From Tahibacter aquaticus (GTDB lineage Bacteria > Pseudomonadota > Gammaproteobacteria > Xanthomonadales > Rhodanobacteraceae), in contig NZ_SNZH01000008.1 in the NCBI RefSeq assembly GCF_004363655.1, forward strand, positions 1-64,000: DNA of 64,000 nucleotides. The letters are read 5' to 3'. Both the position numbers and the translations under genes were made by a program. Positions within the stretch are counted from its first letter, which is position 1. Every line of letters starts with the position of its first letter. Shown piece by piece: positions 50,567 to 58,570 of this stretch. The notes below the pieces were generated by a model. That model did not search any database, was not told the origin of the DNA, and saw nothing but the letters and a program-made list of their open reading frames with translations.

Positions 50567-52888
50567 ATGGTCACCATGTCCAACGCTGACGAACTGAAGA
50601 AAGCCGCTCTCGAATATCACCGTGCGTCGCCGCCGGGCAAGATCAAGGTAGTCGCGACCAAACCGATGCTGACCCAGCGCGATCTGGCGCTGGCCTATTC
50701 GCCCGGCGTAGCGGCGGCCTGCGAGGCCATCGTCGAAGACCCGCGCGAGGTTTCCACCGTCACTGCCCGCGGCAACCTGGTCGCGGTGATCACCAACGGC
50801 ACTGCGGTACTGGGCCTGGGGCCAATCGGTCCGCTGGCGGCCAAGCCGGTGATGGAAGGCAAGGGCGTGCTGTTCCAGAAGTTCGCCGGCATCGACGTGT
50901 TCGACATCGAGATCAACGAACTCGACCCGGACAAGCTGGTCGACATCATCGCCAGCCTTGAGCCCACCTTCGGCGGCATCAACCTCGAAGATATCAAGGC
51001 GCCGGAGTGCTTCACGGTCGAGCGCAAATTGCGCGAAAGGGTAAAAATACCGGTTTTCCACGATGACCAGCACGGCACCGCGATCATCGTCGGCTCGGCC
51101 GTGATCAATGCGCTGAAAGTGGTCGGCAAGGATATCGGCAAGGTCAAGCTGGCCGCTTCCGGCGCCGGCGCCGCCGGCATCGCCTGCCTGGACATGCTGG
51201 TGCAGCTGGGCGTGAAGCCCGAGAACATCACCGTGGCCGACCGTTTCGGCGTGGTGTTCACCGGCCGCACCGAGGACATGGACGACGACAAGTCGCGCTA
51301 TGCCCGAGATACCGCGGCGCGCACGCTGGCGGAGATCGTCGTCGGTGCGGACATTTTCCTCGGCCTGTCCGCTGGCGGCGTGCTCAAGCCCGAGATGGTC
51401 GCCACCATGGGCAGCCGGCCCATCATCCTGGCGCTGGCCAATCCGAATCCGGAAATCCTGCCGGAACACGCCAAGGCGGTGCGGCCAGACGCCATCATCG
51501 CGACCGGGCGTTCGGACTATCCGAACCAGGTGAACAACGCGCTGTGCTTCCCGTATATCTTCCGCGGTGCGCTGGACGTGGGTGCTACCACGATCAACGA
51601 AGCGATGAAGGTCGCCTGCGTGCATTCCATCGCCGCGCTGGCGCGGCGCGAGGTCAGCGACGTGGCGGCGCGCGCCTACGGCGGCAAGCCGCTGTCGTTC
51701 GGGCCGGATTACCTGATTCCGCAGCCGTTCGATCCGCGCCTGCTGGTGGAACTCGCCCCGGCCGTGGCGAATGCGGCGACGATTTCCGGCGTGGCCACGC
51801 GGCCCATCGCCGACCTGAATGCGTACCGCGAGAAACTGACCAGCTTCGTGTTCCGCACTGGCCTGATCATGAAGCCGGTGTTCGACCGGGCCAAGTCCGA
51901 TCCCAAGCGCGTGGTCTACGCCGAAGGCGAGGAAGAAACCGTGCTGCGGGCGATACAGGTCGTCGTCGACGAGGGCTTCTGCCGCCCCATCCTGATCGGC
52001 CGCCCGGACGTGATCGAGAAGCGCATCCAGCGCATCGGCCTGCGCCTGCAGCCGGGCGTGGATTTCGAGATGTGCAATATCAACGACGATCCGCGTTTCA
52101 ACGACTACTGGCAGCACTACCACCGCATCATGGAACGCCGTGGCGTTTCGCCGGCGCTGGCGAAAGCCGTGGTGCGCTCGCGCTCCACCGTGATCGCGTC
52201 GCTGATGGTCGAGCGCGGCGAAGCCGATGCGCTGATCTGCGGCGTGGTCGGCCGCTACGCCAAGAAGCTGACCTACCTGCGCGACATCATCGGCCTGGAC
52301 CAGGGAGTGCAGCAGCCCTCGGCCATGTCGGCGGTGTTCAACGACAAAGGCGTGTTCTTCTTTCTCGACACGCACGTACAGCACGATCCCTGCGCCGAGG
52401 AAATCGCCGAGGCCACCTTGCAGGCGGCGATCCGCCTCAAGCTGTTCGGCATCCACCCGAAGATTGCGCTGCTGTCGCACAGCAATTTCGGCAGTTCCGA
52501 ATCGCCCAGCTCGTGCAAGATGCGCAAGGTGCTGCAGATCCTGCGCGAGCGCGCGCCCAAGCTGGAAGTGGAAGGCGAGATGCAGGCCGATGCGGCGCTG
52601 ATTCCCGAGATCCGCGAGCGTCTTTTCCCCAATTCCAAGTTGGCCGGTAGTGCCAATGTGTTCGTATTTCCCAACCTTGACTCGGCCAACATCAGCTTCA
52701 ACATGCTGCGCGCGATGACCGACGGCGTGGTGCTGGGTCCTATCCTGATGGGCGTGGCCAAACCGGCGCATGTGCTGACCCCGTCGGCGACTGTGCGGCG
52801 CGTGGTCAACATGACCGCGATCGCGACCGTGGAAGCGCAGATCCGCGGCCAGGGCCGTTTCCCGGGCGCTGCCGCGGCGCAGGGCTGA
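50567..52888 (+). CDS. maeB: NADP-dependent malic enzyme (malic enzyme-phosphotransacetylase type)
   Basis: 773 residues from ATG 50567; ATG 50576 ([15 protein letters not shown]) is equally good. Residues 15-430 are the malic enzyme: [53 protein letters not shown] (catalytic region), [12 protein letters not shown] (metal site) and [15 protein letters not shown] (nucleotide site). Residues 445-765 are the phosphotransacetylase-like domain ([61 protein letters not shown]), which in MaeB is regulatory, sensing acetyl-CoA, rather than catalytic. It makes pyruvate, CO2 and NADPH from malate. Followed closely by a terminator. Confidence 0.95.
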   Translation: MVTMSNADELKKAALEYHRASPPGKIKVVATKPMLTQRDLALAYSPGVAAACEAIVEDPREVSTVTARGNLVAVITNGTAVLGLGPIGPLAAKPVMEGKGVLFQKFAGIDVFDIEINELDPDKLVDIIASLEPTFGGINLEDIKAPECFTVERKLRERVKIPVFHDDQHGTAIIVGSAVINALKVVGKDIGKVKLAASGAGAAGIACLDMLVQLGVKPENITVADRFGVVFTGRTEDMDDDKSRYARDTAARTLAEIVVGADIFLGLSAGGVLKPEMVATMGSRPIILALANPNPEILPEHAKAVRPDAIIATGRSDYPNQVNNALCFPYIFRGALDVGATTINEAMKVACVHSIAALARREVSDVAARAYGGKPLSFGPDYLIPQPFDPRLLVELAPAVANAATISGVATRPIADLNAYREKLTSFVFRTGLIMKPVFDRAKSDPKRVVYAEGEEETVLRAIQVVVDEGFCRPILIGRPDVIEKRIQRIGLRLQPGVDFEMCNINDDPRFNDYWQHYHRIMERRGVSPALAKAVVRSRSTVIASLMVERGEADALICGVVGRYAKKLTYLRDIIGLDQGVQQPSAMSAVFNDKGVFFFLDTHVQHDPCAEEIAEATLQAAIRLKLFGIHPKIALLSHSNFGSSESPSSCKMRKVLQILRERAPKLEVEGEMQADAALIPEIRERLFPNSKLAGSANVFVFPNLDSANISFNMLRAMTDGVVLGPILMGVAKPAHVLTPSATVRRVVNMTAIATVEAQIRGQGRFPGAAAAQG

Positions 52889-53251
52889 GCCCCGGCAAAA
52901 CGTGGCGGCGGCGGCCGCCCCGGACAGCACACCGAGCCGGCCCCGCGCCGGCTTTTTGTTGCCTGCCGCGTCGCGGTGCGCACCGGCTCGCCGTCCGGCT
53001 GGCCACAGCCCGCCCATGCCCAGGGTCGTGCCCGGCCGTATACGGCACCGTGCGGCAACTGTCGCTAAATCTACTTGTCATTAAATAACATCGACTTGGC
53101 GAAGGTTCTTCAGGCCGGGGCGCTGTCCGCGGCGACGGATCGTAGAAATTTCATGTCCGCCAATGATCTCCAGTCTTGATGATATGGAAAAATTATGTAG
53201 AGTGTTTAGTTGCTGTTTATACAAACAGCATTAACCCAATGGGGACAACGC
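52889..53251. promoter_or_regulatory. AT-rich leader of the small-peptide locus, with maeB terminator and a perfect dyad
   Basis: After the maeB terminator (52935-52957) the composition falls sharply from GC-rich to AT-rich from about 53060 to 53250, unlike any other intergenic region here. An 8-bp-arm perfect dyad, TGCTGTTT - ATAC - AAACAGCA (53211-53230), sits ten bases before the GGGGAC ribosome site of the peptide gene. It is placed like an operator or a leader hairpin controlling initiation. Confidence 0.5.
52935..52957 (+). terminator. Terminator of maeB
   Basis: Seven-bp stem AGCCGGC / GCCGGCT with a CCCGC loop followed by five T (52953-52957), 47 bases after the stop. Confidence 0.85.
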
Positions 53252-53383
53252 ATGAAAAAGTTTGTCGTTCGCGAAGTCGAAACCGTCAAGACTACGTCCG
53301 CGATGTACGAATGCCGTATGTGCTTCCCGGATTGGTACTGCGACATCATCGAAGGCCCGCAGGTACCCGGCGACGGTTTCTGA
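53252..53383 (+). CDS. 43-residue cysteine-containing peptide, candidate RiPP-type precursor
   Basis: ATG 53252 with GGGGAC six bases upstream. The product begins MKKFVVREVETVKTTSAMYE, a charged strand-like leader without a hydrophobic signal. It goes on to a core with C21-x2-C24-x5-C30 embedded in aromatic and acidic residues (ECRMCFPDWYCD) and ends IIEGPQVPGDGF. A short alternating hydrophobic/charged leader followed by a compact Cys/aromatic core is the form of ribosomal peptide precursors that are read by PqqD/RRE domains; the next gene encodes such a domain. It is followed by a terminator-like hairpin, which would make this short message more abundant than the downstream genes. Too short for routine gene calling. 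Precursor role is inferred. Confidence 0.6.
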   Translation: MKKFVVREVETVKTTSAMYECRMCFPDWYCDIIEGPQVPGDGF

Positions 53384-53397
53384 GGTCGTGCGATGCG

Positions 53398-53423
53398 GAG
53401 GACGGGCTTGCCCGTCCTCTTTT
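53398..53423 (+). terminator. Terminator/attenuator between the peptide gene and the protease gene
   Basis: Nine-bp perfect stem GAGGACGGG / CCCGTCCTC with a CTTG loop and a short TTTT run (53420-53423). It sits 14 bases after the peptide stop and 20 before the protease start. The short T-run suggests partial read-through. Confidence 0.75.
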
Positions 53424-53442
53424 CGTGGTTCCGCCAACGGAT

Positions 53443-54654
53443 ATGTCCATGCAGGATTCGGCGCCGCAAGTGCTTGCGTATTCCGTCCAGCCGGACGGCG
53501 ACGATTTCATCATCGGCTCGGTCGCGCGCGGTTCGTTCCTGTCGGTACCGGCCGAGGTGGTGGAAATCCTGCGCGCGTTCGAGGCCGGTCACGGTCCGGA
53601 ACAAGTGCGCCGGGACTATCTGCAAAAGCACGGCGAGACGCCGGATCTCGACGACCTGGTGCAGGTGCTGACTGCCCACGGCATCCTGGCTGATCCCGCT
53701 GCGGCAGGCGTTGCCGATGCCGCACCGGCAAAGCCGGCGAAGCGCTATCACTTCGAATGGATCACGCCGCCGGTCGCGCGGCTGGTCTGGAACCGCTACA
53801 CGCTGGGCCTGATGGCGCTGACTGTCGCCGCGGCCCTGCTGGTGCTGCTGTGGCAGCCCGCGCTGTTGCCGGGCTGGCGCGCGTTCTATTTCCCCCAGGA
53901 CACAGCCAGCCAGGTGCTGGGCCTGATGCTGCTGGGCATGGCGTCCACCTTTCTCCACGAAATGGGCCATCTCACGGCGGCGCGCGCGGCCGGCGTGTCC
54001 TGCCGCTTCAGCATCGGCAACCAGCTCTGGTTCGTGGTCTGGTATACGGAAATGAACGGCATCTGGGCGCTGCCGCGCAATCGCCGCTACCTGCCGATAC
54101 TGGCCGGGCCGCTGGTCGATCTGGTTTCGGCGGCGCTGATCGTGCTGCTGCTGGCCGCCGCCGCGCACTATGCCTGGCCGCTGCCGGCCTTGACGCGGAA
54201 CATCCTCTCGGCGCTGCTGTTTCTCTACATCGTGCGCATCATCTGGCAGTGCTACTTTTTCGTTCGTACCGATTTCTACTATGCATTCTCCAACCTGCTC
54301 GGCTGCAAGCGCCTGATGCAGGACACGGAAGACTGGCTGCGCAACCGCTGGGCGCGGCTGCGGGGCAGGGCGGAAAAAGTGGACCAGGCTGGCCTGCCCG
54401 CACACGAGCGGCGCATGCTGCCCGGCTATGCGGCGATCTGGCTGCTCGGCCGCAGCGTGGCCCTTAGCATGCTGTTGTTCGTGCAGCTGCCCCTGCTGCT
54501 GAGCTACCTGCTGTTGTTGTTCGAATCGACCACGGCACCTGCCGGCAGCCAGGGCTCCAGCGCCAGTGCGCTGCTGGCCGGCCTGCTGTTCAGCACCTTG
54601 CTGCTCGCCGGCCTGGCGATGTGGGTGCGCCAACTGATGCTGCGCAAAGGATAA
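53443..54654 (+). CDS. Membrane zinc metalloprotease (site-2/M50-like) with N-terminal PqqD/RRE-like domain
   Basis: 403 residues from ATG 53443; GTG 53425 in the same frame is possible, while the open frame further upstream only shadows the peptide gene. Residues 15-85 resemble a PqqD-type winged fold (FIIGSVARGSFLSVPAEVVEILRAFEAGHGPEQVRRDYLQ, then DLVQVLTAHGIL). From 115 on there are about six to seven membrane segments. TFLHEMGHLTAARAAGV carries the HEMGH zinc site (His172, Glu173, His176), and LPILAGPLVDLVSAAL (Asp226) matches the position of the third M50 ligand motif. Predicted role: binding of the upstream peptide by its PqqD-like part, then cleavage or export at the inner membrane. 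It ends four bases before the TPR gene. Confidence 0.75.
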   Translation: MSMQDSAPQVLAYSVQPDGDDFIIGSVARGSFLSVPAEVVEILRAFEAGHGPEQVRRDYLQKHGETPDLDDLVQVLTAHGILADPAAAGVADAAPAKPAKRYHFEWITPPVARLVWNRYTLGLMALTVAAALLVLLWQPALLPGWRAFYFPQDTASQVLGLMLLGMASTFLHEMGHLTAARAAGVSCRFSIGNQLWFVVWYTEMNGIWALPRNRRYLPILAGPLVDLVSAALIVLLLAAAAHYAWPLPALTRNILSALLFLYIVRIIWQCYFFVRTDFYYAFSNLLGCKRLMQDTEDWLRNRWARLRGRAEKVDQAGLPAHERRMLPGYAAIWLLGRSVALSMLLFVQLPLLLSYLLLLFESTTAPAGSQGSSASALLAGLLFSTLLLAGLAMWVRQLMLRKG

Positions 54655-54658
54655 GCCG

Positions 54659-56572
54659 ATGTCTGCACGCTTCGCCCTGCCCGAACTGACCCTGCCTGCC
54701 ACGGGCCCAGGCACGCTGACGATTGCAGCCGCCGCTGCCGGCGATGCGCGCGATAGCTGGCTGCGCGCTGCCGTCGCCCAGGCCGCGCCAGCGGCGGCGG
54801 TGCATCATCTGGACTGTCGCCTGCGCCTGGGCGGTCCCTGGGCCGGACTGGCCGACTATCTGCAGGCGCTGCTGCCGCAGATCGACGCGGCCGCGCCAGA
54901 CCTGCTGCAGCGGCATCGCTACGAACTGGCCCAGGCCGTGCCGTCGCTGCGCTCGCGCTTTCCCTTGAGCGAGGCCAGCCTGACCGACGCCTCGCCGGTA
55001 AAGGAGCGCGTGCGCAGCTATCCGGTCGATCGCGCCTATCGCCTGCTGCACGGCCTGATCGAACTGCTGGACGAATGGCTGCCCCAGGCCGGCCGGCGCC
55101 AGGTGCTGGTGCTGCATCATTTCGACGAAACCAGTCTGCTGATGCGGCGCTTCTTCCACGATCTGGTTCGGCGGCGCCTGGCCGCACTGCCGCTGGACCT
55201 GGTGGTCGCGGTCGCGCCGGCGAATGCCCTCGACGTCGCCGCGAAATTCGACGCCGGCACGCTGCAGCACATCGAGGCGGCGCTTGCGCCCGGTAGCGCC
55301 GCGCCGGACATGGCAGCCTTGCGCGCACAGGCGCAGGCACTGGAAGAACAGGTCAACCGCGCCATGGGCCGCGCCGACAATCTGCTGCCGCGCCTGATCG
55401 ATCTGCTCGACAGCCTGGGCGAGCATGCCCAGGCCCAGCGCTGGCGCTCGGCCACGCTGGCGCTGTACAACCATTACGGCCTGTACGAGGACGCGCTGTT
55501 CTTCGGCGAACCGATCCTGGCCGACCTGGACGAGATCGACCAGGGCGAGCGCCGCTTTGGCCGCTGGAACATTGTCTCGGGCCTGTTCAATGCCTATGCG
55601 GCCCTCGGCCGCCCGGAAGATGCGCTGGCCGTGGTGCGCGACGAGGCCATGGCCAAGATCAGCGAGCCGAATGATCTGATCAGCATCTACTACACCATGG
55701 CCATGCTGTATTGCCGCTTCCTGCCCCGGCGCGATTTCGCCCTGGCCGAGGAATACCTGCACAAGTCGATGGCGCTGATCGACGTAGTCACCTTGCCTGA
55801 GGCGGAGAAGCACTACCTCGCCGTGTTCAATCTCAACGGCGTGGCTTTCATCCGCTTCCAGCAGGGGCGTATCGCCGAGGCGGCGGAACTGTGCCGCGAA
55901 GGCTACGAGCGGCTGGAAAAACACCTGGGTGCGAGCGAGTACCGCCTGCACCGCTCTGTTCTTCTATACAACATTGCACAGGTGTATTCGGCAACACGCG
56001 CCTACGACGAGGCGATTGCCTACTACAGCCAGGCGATGGAGCTGGACCCGCGCTATTCCGAGTACTACAACGAGCGCGGCGGCGTGTATCTGAAAGTCGG
56101 CCGGCTCGACGAGGCGGTACGCGATTTCCACGAGGCCATCCGCCTGAGCGCACCGTATTTCGAGGTGTGGACCAACCTCGGCCAGGCCTACCGGCGCATG
56201 GGCAATGCGACAGCGGCCGTCGAGGCGTACAGCCACGCGCTGGACATAGAGCCGGCCGCGGCGCTGGCGCGCATAGGCCGTGCCGAAGCCCATGCGCAGC
56301 TCGGCCAGGTCGATGCGGCATTGGCCGACTACGGCATTGCCCTGACGCGCGATCCGGCCGATGCCCAGCTCTGGTCCAACCGCGCCGTGCTGCTATACGA
56401 GGCCGGTCGCGTGACCGAGTCCCTGCACGATCTGGACGAAGCGGTGCAGCGCGCGCCGAGCCTGCCCGACCTGTACGAAAACCGCGCGATCGCGCTGGCT
56501 TCGCTGCAGCGGCACGAGGAGGCGCAGCGCGACCGCGACTACGCTTTGCATTTGCAGGCGGCGGCTGCCTGA
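54659..56572 (+). CDS. TPR protein with a degenerate ATPase-like N-terminal domain
   Basis: 637 residues, four bases after the protease stop. The first ~215 residues look like a STAND/AAA-type remnant: a hydrophobic strand (GTLTIAAAAAGDARDSWL) where a Walker A would be but without GK[ST], and a Walker-B-like RRQVLVLHHFDE, followed by PLDLVVAVAP. Residues about 250-420 are helical repeats (YEDALFFGEPILADLDEID). Residues about 420-630 are clear TPRs (AYDEAIAYYSQAMELDPRYSEYYNERGGVYLKVGRLDEAVRDF; AAVEAYSHALDIEP). No signal peptide or membrane segment. Such proteins act as scaffolds; here it probably works with the protease and peptide. It is the last gene of the unit. Confidence 0.7.
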   Translation: MSARFALPELTLPATGPGTLTIAAAAAGDARDSWLRAAVAQAAPAAAVHHLDCRLRLGGPWAGLADYLQALLPQIDAAAPDLLQRHRYELAQAVPSLRSRFPLSEASLTDASPVKERVRSYPVDRAYRLLHGLIELLDEWLPQAGRRQVLVLHHFDETSLLMRRFFHDLVRRRLAALPLDLVVAVAPANALDVAAKFDAGTLQHIEAALAPGSAAPDMAALRAQAQALEEQVNRAMGRADNLLPRLIDLLDSLGEHAQAQRWRSATLALYNHYGLYEDALFFGEPILADLDEIDQGERRFGRWNIVSGLFNAYAALGRPEDALAVVRDEAMAKISEPNDLISIYYTMAMLYCRFLPRRDFALAEEYLHKSMALIDVVTLPEAEKHYLAVFNLNGVAFIRFQQGRIAEAAELCREGYERLEKHLGASEYRLHRSVLLYNIAQVYSATRAYDEAIAYYSQAMELDPRYSEYYNERGGVYLKVGRLDEAVRDFHEAIRLSAPYFEVWTNLGQAYRRMGNATAAVEAYSHALDIEPAAALARIGRAEAHAQLGQVDAALADYGIALTRDPADAQLWSNRAVLLYEAGRVTESLHDLDEAVQRAPSLPDLYENRAIALASLQRHEEAQRDRDYALHLQAAAA

Positions 56573-56645
56573 GTCGGTCGCGACGACGCTGCGGGCAACG
56601 GCCAGGCCGAGCCTCGTCGCGGCGGCGAAGCAGAACCAGCGCCTT

Positions 56646-57351
56646 TCGGAAACCATCGGATCGATGAGATGGCGGCCATGCGCGGCCTGGTGCACGTGGC
56701 CATGGCCACGTGCACCAGGCCGCATCGGTTCATCGTATTCGAGCATTCAACGCGCTGGGACTGACCGGCCGGCTGGAAGTGTTCGCCGCGGCCAACGATT
56801 GGGTGAGCGCGCCGAAGCTGGGATGGGGGCGATATGCTGGCTGCTGCGGCACGCTGCCGTACGATGACGGCAACACTCTGGGGCAAGGCGCGCGGAATAT
56901 CCGGCTGCTGCCAACGGTGCTTTCTGTACCGCCAGGAACGATTGCGACATCCGTAGACCAGACACTGACTTTCACGGGGGCGAACTCCATCAGTTTTCCT
57001 GATCTGGGCGATTTTTCCAGTCCTGATTATGCTGATCGACAGCGCCTCAGTGTCGGCGTCACGCACGGAACCTTAACGGTAGTCAACACGGCCGGTGTCA
57101 GCTTTATCGGGCCGAACGGTTCGGCCGCATTTGAGTTCGAGGGTTCAAGTAGCGGCGTGCGAGTGGCGCTGGATGGGCTGATCTCTACACCTGTTGCAGG
57201 CTACGAAGGCGGTGACCTGCTCGTCGTCACATTGAGTGGGCGTTTCGTTCATCCGCAAGGCCAGGCTGGCGTAGTAGAGATTGATCGCAAGGACATCCCG
57301 CTGCGCGTAGGTACAACGCCGGTGACATTGCAGTCCTTCGACATCGATTGA
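56646..57351 (+). pseudogene. Broken duplicate of the GlxA-type regulator 5' end, joined to a cadherin-like fragment
   Basis: 56646-56800 matches 57497-57660 (untranslated region plus the first ~35 codons of the intact regulator) base for base except for scattered changes. The copied start codon (56702) reads MATCTRPHRFIVFEHS and then goes out of frame by a one-base loss, and the +1 frame continues FNALGLTGRLEVFAAANDW. After 56800 the similarity stops. From about 56905 to 57351 the frame encodes a cadherin/adhesin-like module: LSVPPGTIATSVDQTLTFTGANSISFPDLGD, TLTVVNTAGVSFIGPNGSAAFEFEGSSSGVRVALDGL, then GDLLVVTLSGRF. Both pieces are incomplete, so I treat the region as decayed. A 42-bp palindrome lies in the copied part. 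Confidence 0.65.
56682..56723. repeat. Perfect 42-bp palindrome without a loop
   Basis: Each arm is 21 bases: GCGGCCTGGTGCACGTGGCC then A, followed by the exact reverse complement; the centre is between 56702 and 56703. The matching place in the intact gene copy (about 57531-57585) is only a partial palindrome. Confidence 0.9.
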
Positions 57352-57553
57352 CGTCCGCGACGGCACACCCAAGCGCCGAGTAGTCGCGATGACGCCTCGC
57401 CCTTGCAATACACGGCGGCATGCGTAGGCGACAGAAATTGTGTGAGTGGCTTGCACCATCGCCATCAACGTGTTGGTCGCGCGGTTCCCGCCTGTCCGAA
57501 ATCGTCGGATCGATGGCATGGCGGTCATGGGCGGCCTGGTGCATGCTGCCGTC

Positions 57554-58561
57554 ATGGCCACGTCTACGCGCACCCGCCGCATCGGTTTCGTCGTCTTCGA
57601 GAATTTCAACGCGCTGGATCTGACCGGCCCGCTGGAAGTGTTTGCCGCGGCCAATGACCTGGCGCAGGAACAGGCTGCCCGCCGTGCCAGGCCGCTTTAC
57701 GAAGCGGTGATTCTCGGCCCGGCCGTGCGCGTCTATCGGGCCGAGTCCGGCGTGGCGGTCAAGGCCGATGTGCGGCTGGCTGCGTCACCGCCGCTGGATA
57801 CCGTGCTGATGCCGGGCGGTCATGGCATCCGCGAGCCGGCCACGCTGCGGCGCCTGGCTGCCTGGCTGCAGCAACAGGGGCGTGTGCGCCGCATCGCCTC
57901 GGTCTGCACCGGCGCCTATGCACTGGCCGAGGCCGGCCTGCTCGACGGTTGCCGCGTCAGCACGCACTGGCGCCATGCGCAGAAGCTGGCGCAGCGCTAT
58001 CCGGCCTTGCAGGTCGATGCCGATGCGATCTTCCTGCACCAGGGCCGCTGCTATACCTCGGCCGGCATCAGCGCCGGCATCGACCTGGCCCTGGCCCTGC
58101 TGGCCGAGGACCACGGCTCTGCGCTGGCACTGGCCGTGGCACGGGAACTGGTAGTGCCGTTCAAGCGCGACGGCGGGCAGAAACAGTATTCCGATTCGCT
58201 TGCTTTCCAGACCCAGGCCGGCGACCGCCTGGGCGAACTGAGTGCCTGGATGCTGGCCAATCTGGCACAGGACCTGTCCCTGCCCCGACTGGCGCAGCGC
58301 GCCTGCGTGAGTCCGCGCCAGCTCAGCCGGCGCTTCCAGCAGGCCTTCGGCCTGGCCCCGGCGGCGTATGTGGAAAAGTTGCGTGTGGAACAGGCGCGCC
58401 AGCGTCTGAGCGAAAGCCGCGCCAGCATTGCGCGCGTTGCCGCCGCAGTGGGTTTTCGCAGTGCCGATGTGTTCCGCCGTGCGTTCGAGCGGCGCGTCGG
58501 CGTCAACCCGGCGACGTATCGCGCGCGTTTCGGCGCGGCACTCGCCGCGTCTTCGACTTAG
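57554..58561 (+). CDS. GlxA-type transcriptional regulator (DJ-1/PfpI domain plus AraC helix-turn-helix)
   Basis: 335 residues from ATG 57554 (MATSTRTRRIGFVVFENFNALDLTGPLEVFAAAND); in-frame ATGs further up (57512-57524) are less likely. Residues 10-180 are the DJ-1/PfpI glutamine-amidotransferase-like domain with the nucleophile-elbow Cys in SVCTGAYALAEAGLLDG and TSAGISAGIDLAL. Residues 230-330 are the AraC DNA-binding domain with two helix-turn-helix units (LSLPRLAQRACVSPRQLSRRFQQAFG and ARVAAAVGFRSADVFRRAFERRVGVNPATYR). Family members sense small metabolites. A serine hydrolase gene follows nine bases downstream with its own AGGAG in this gene's end, so the regulator may be co-transcribed with it. 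Confidence 0.92.
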   Translation: MATSTRTRRIGFVVFENFNALDLTGPLEVFAAANDLAQEQAARRARPLYEAVILGPAVRVYRAESGVAVKADVRLAASPPLDTVLMPGGHGIREPATLRRLAAWLQQQGRVRRIASVCTGAYALAEAGLLDGCRVSTHWRHAQKLAQRYPALQVDADAIFLHQGRCYTSAGISAGIDLALALLAEDHGSALALAVARELVVPFKRDGGQKQYSDSLAFQTQAGDRLGELSAWMLANLAQDLSLPRLAQRACVSPRQLSRRFQQAFGLAPAAYVEKLRVEQARQRLSESRASIARVAAAVGFRSADVFRRAFERRVGVNPATYRARFGAALAASST

Positions 58562-58570
58562 GAGCACCTC

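Noticed and set aside
53176-53442. N-terminal extension of the M50 protease through the peptide gene region
   Set aside because: The extra 89 codons are an out-of-frame reading of the 43-residue peptide gene and hairpin, with no homologous features.
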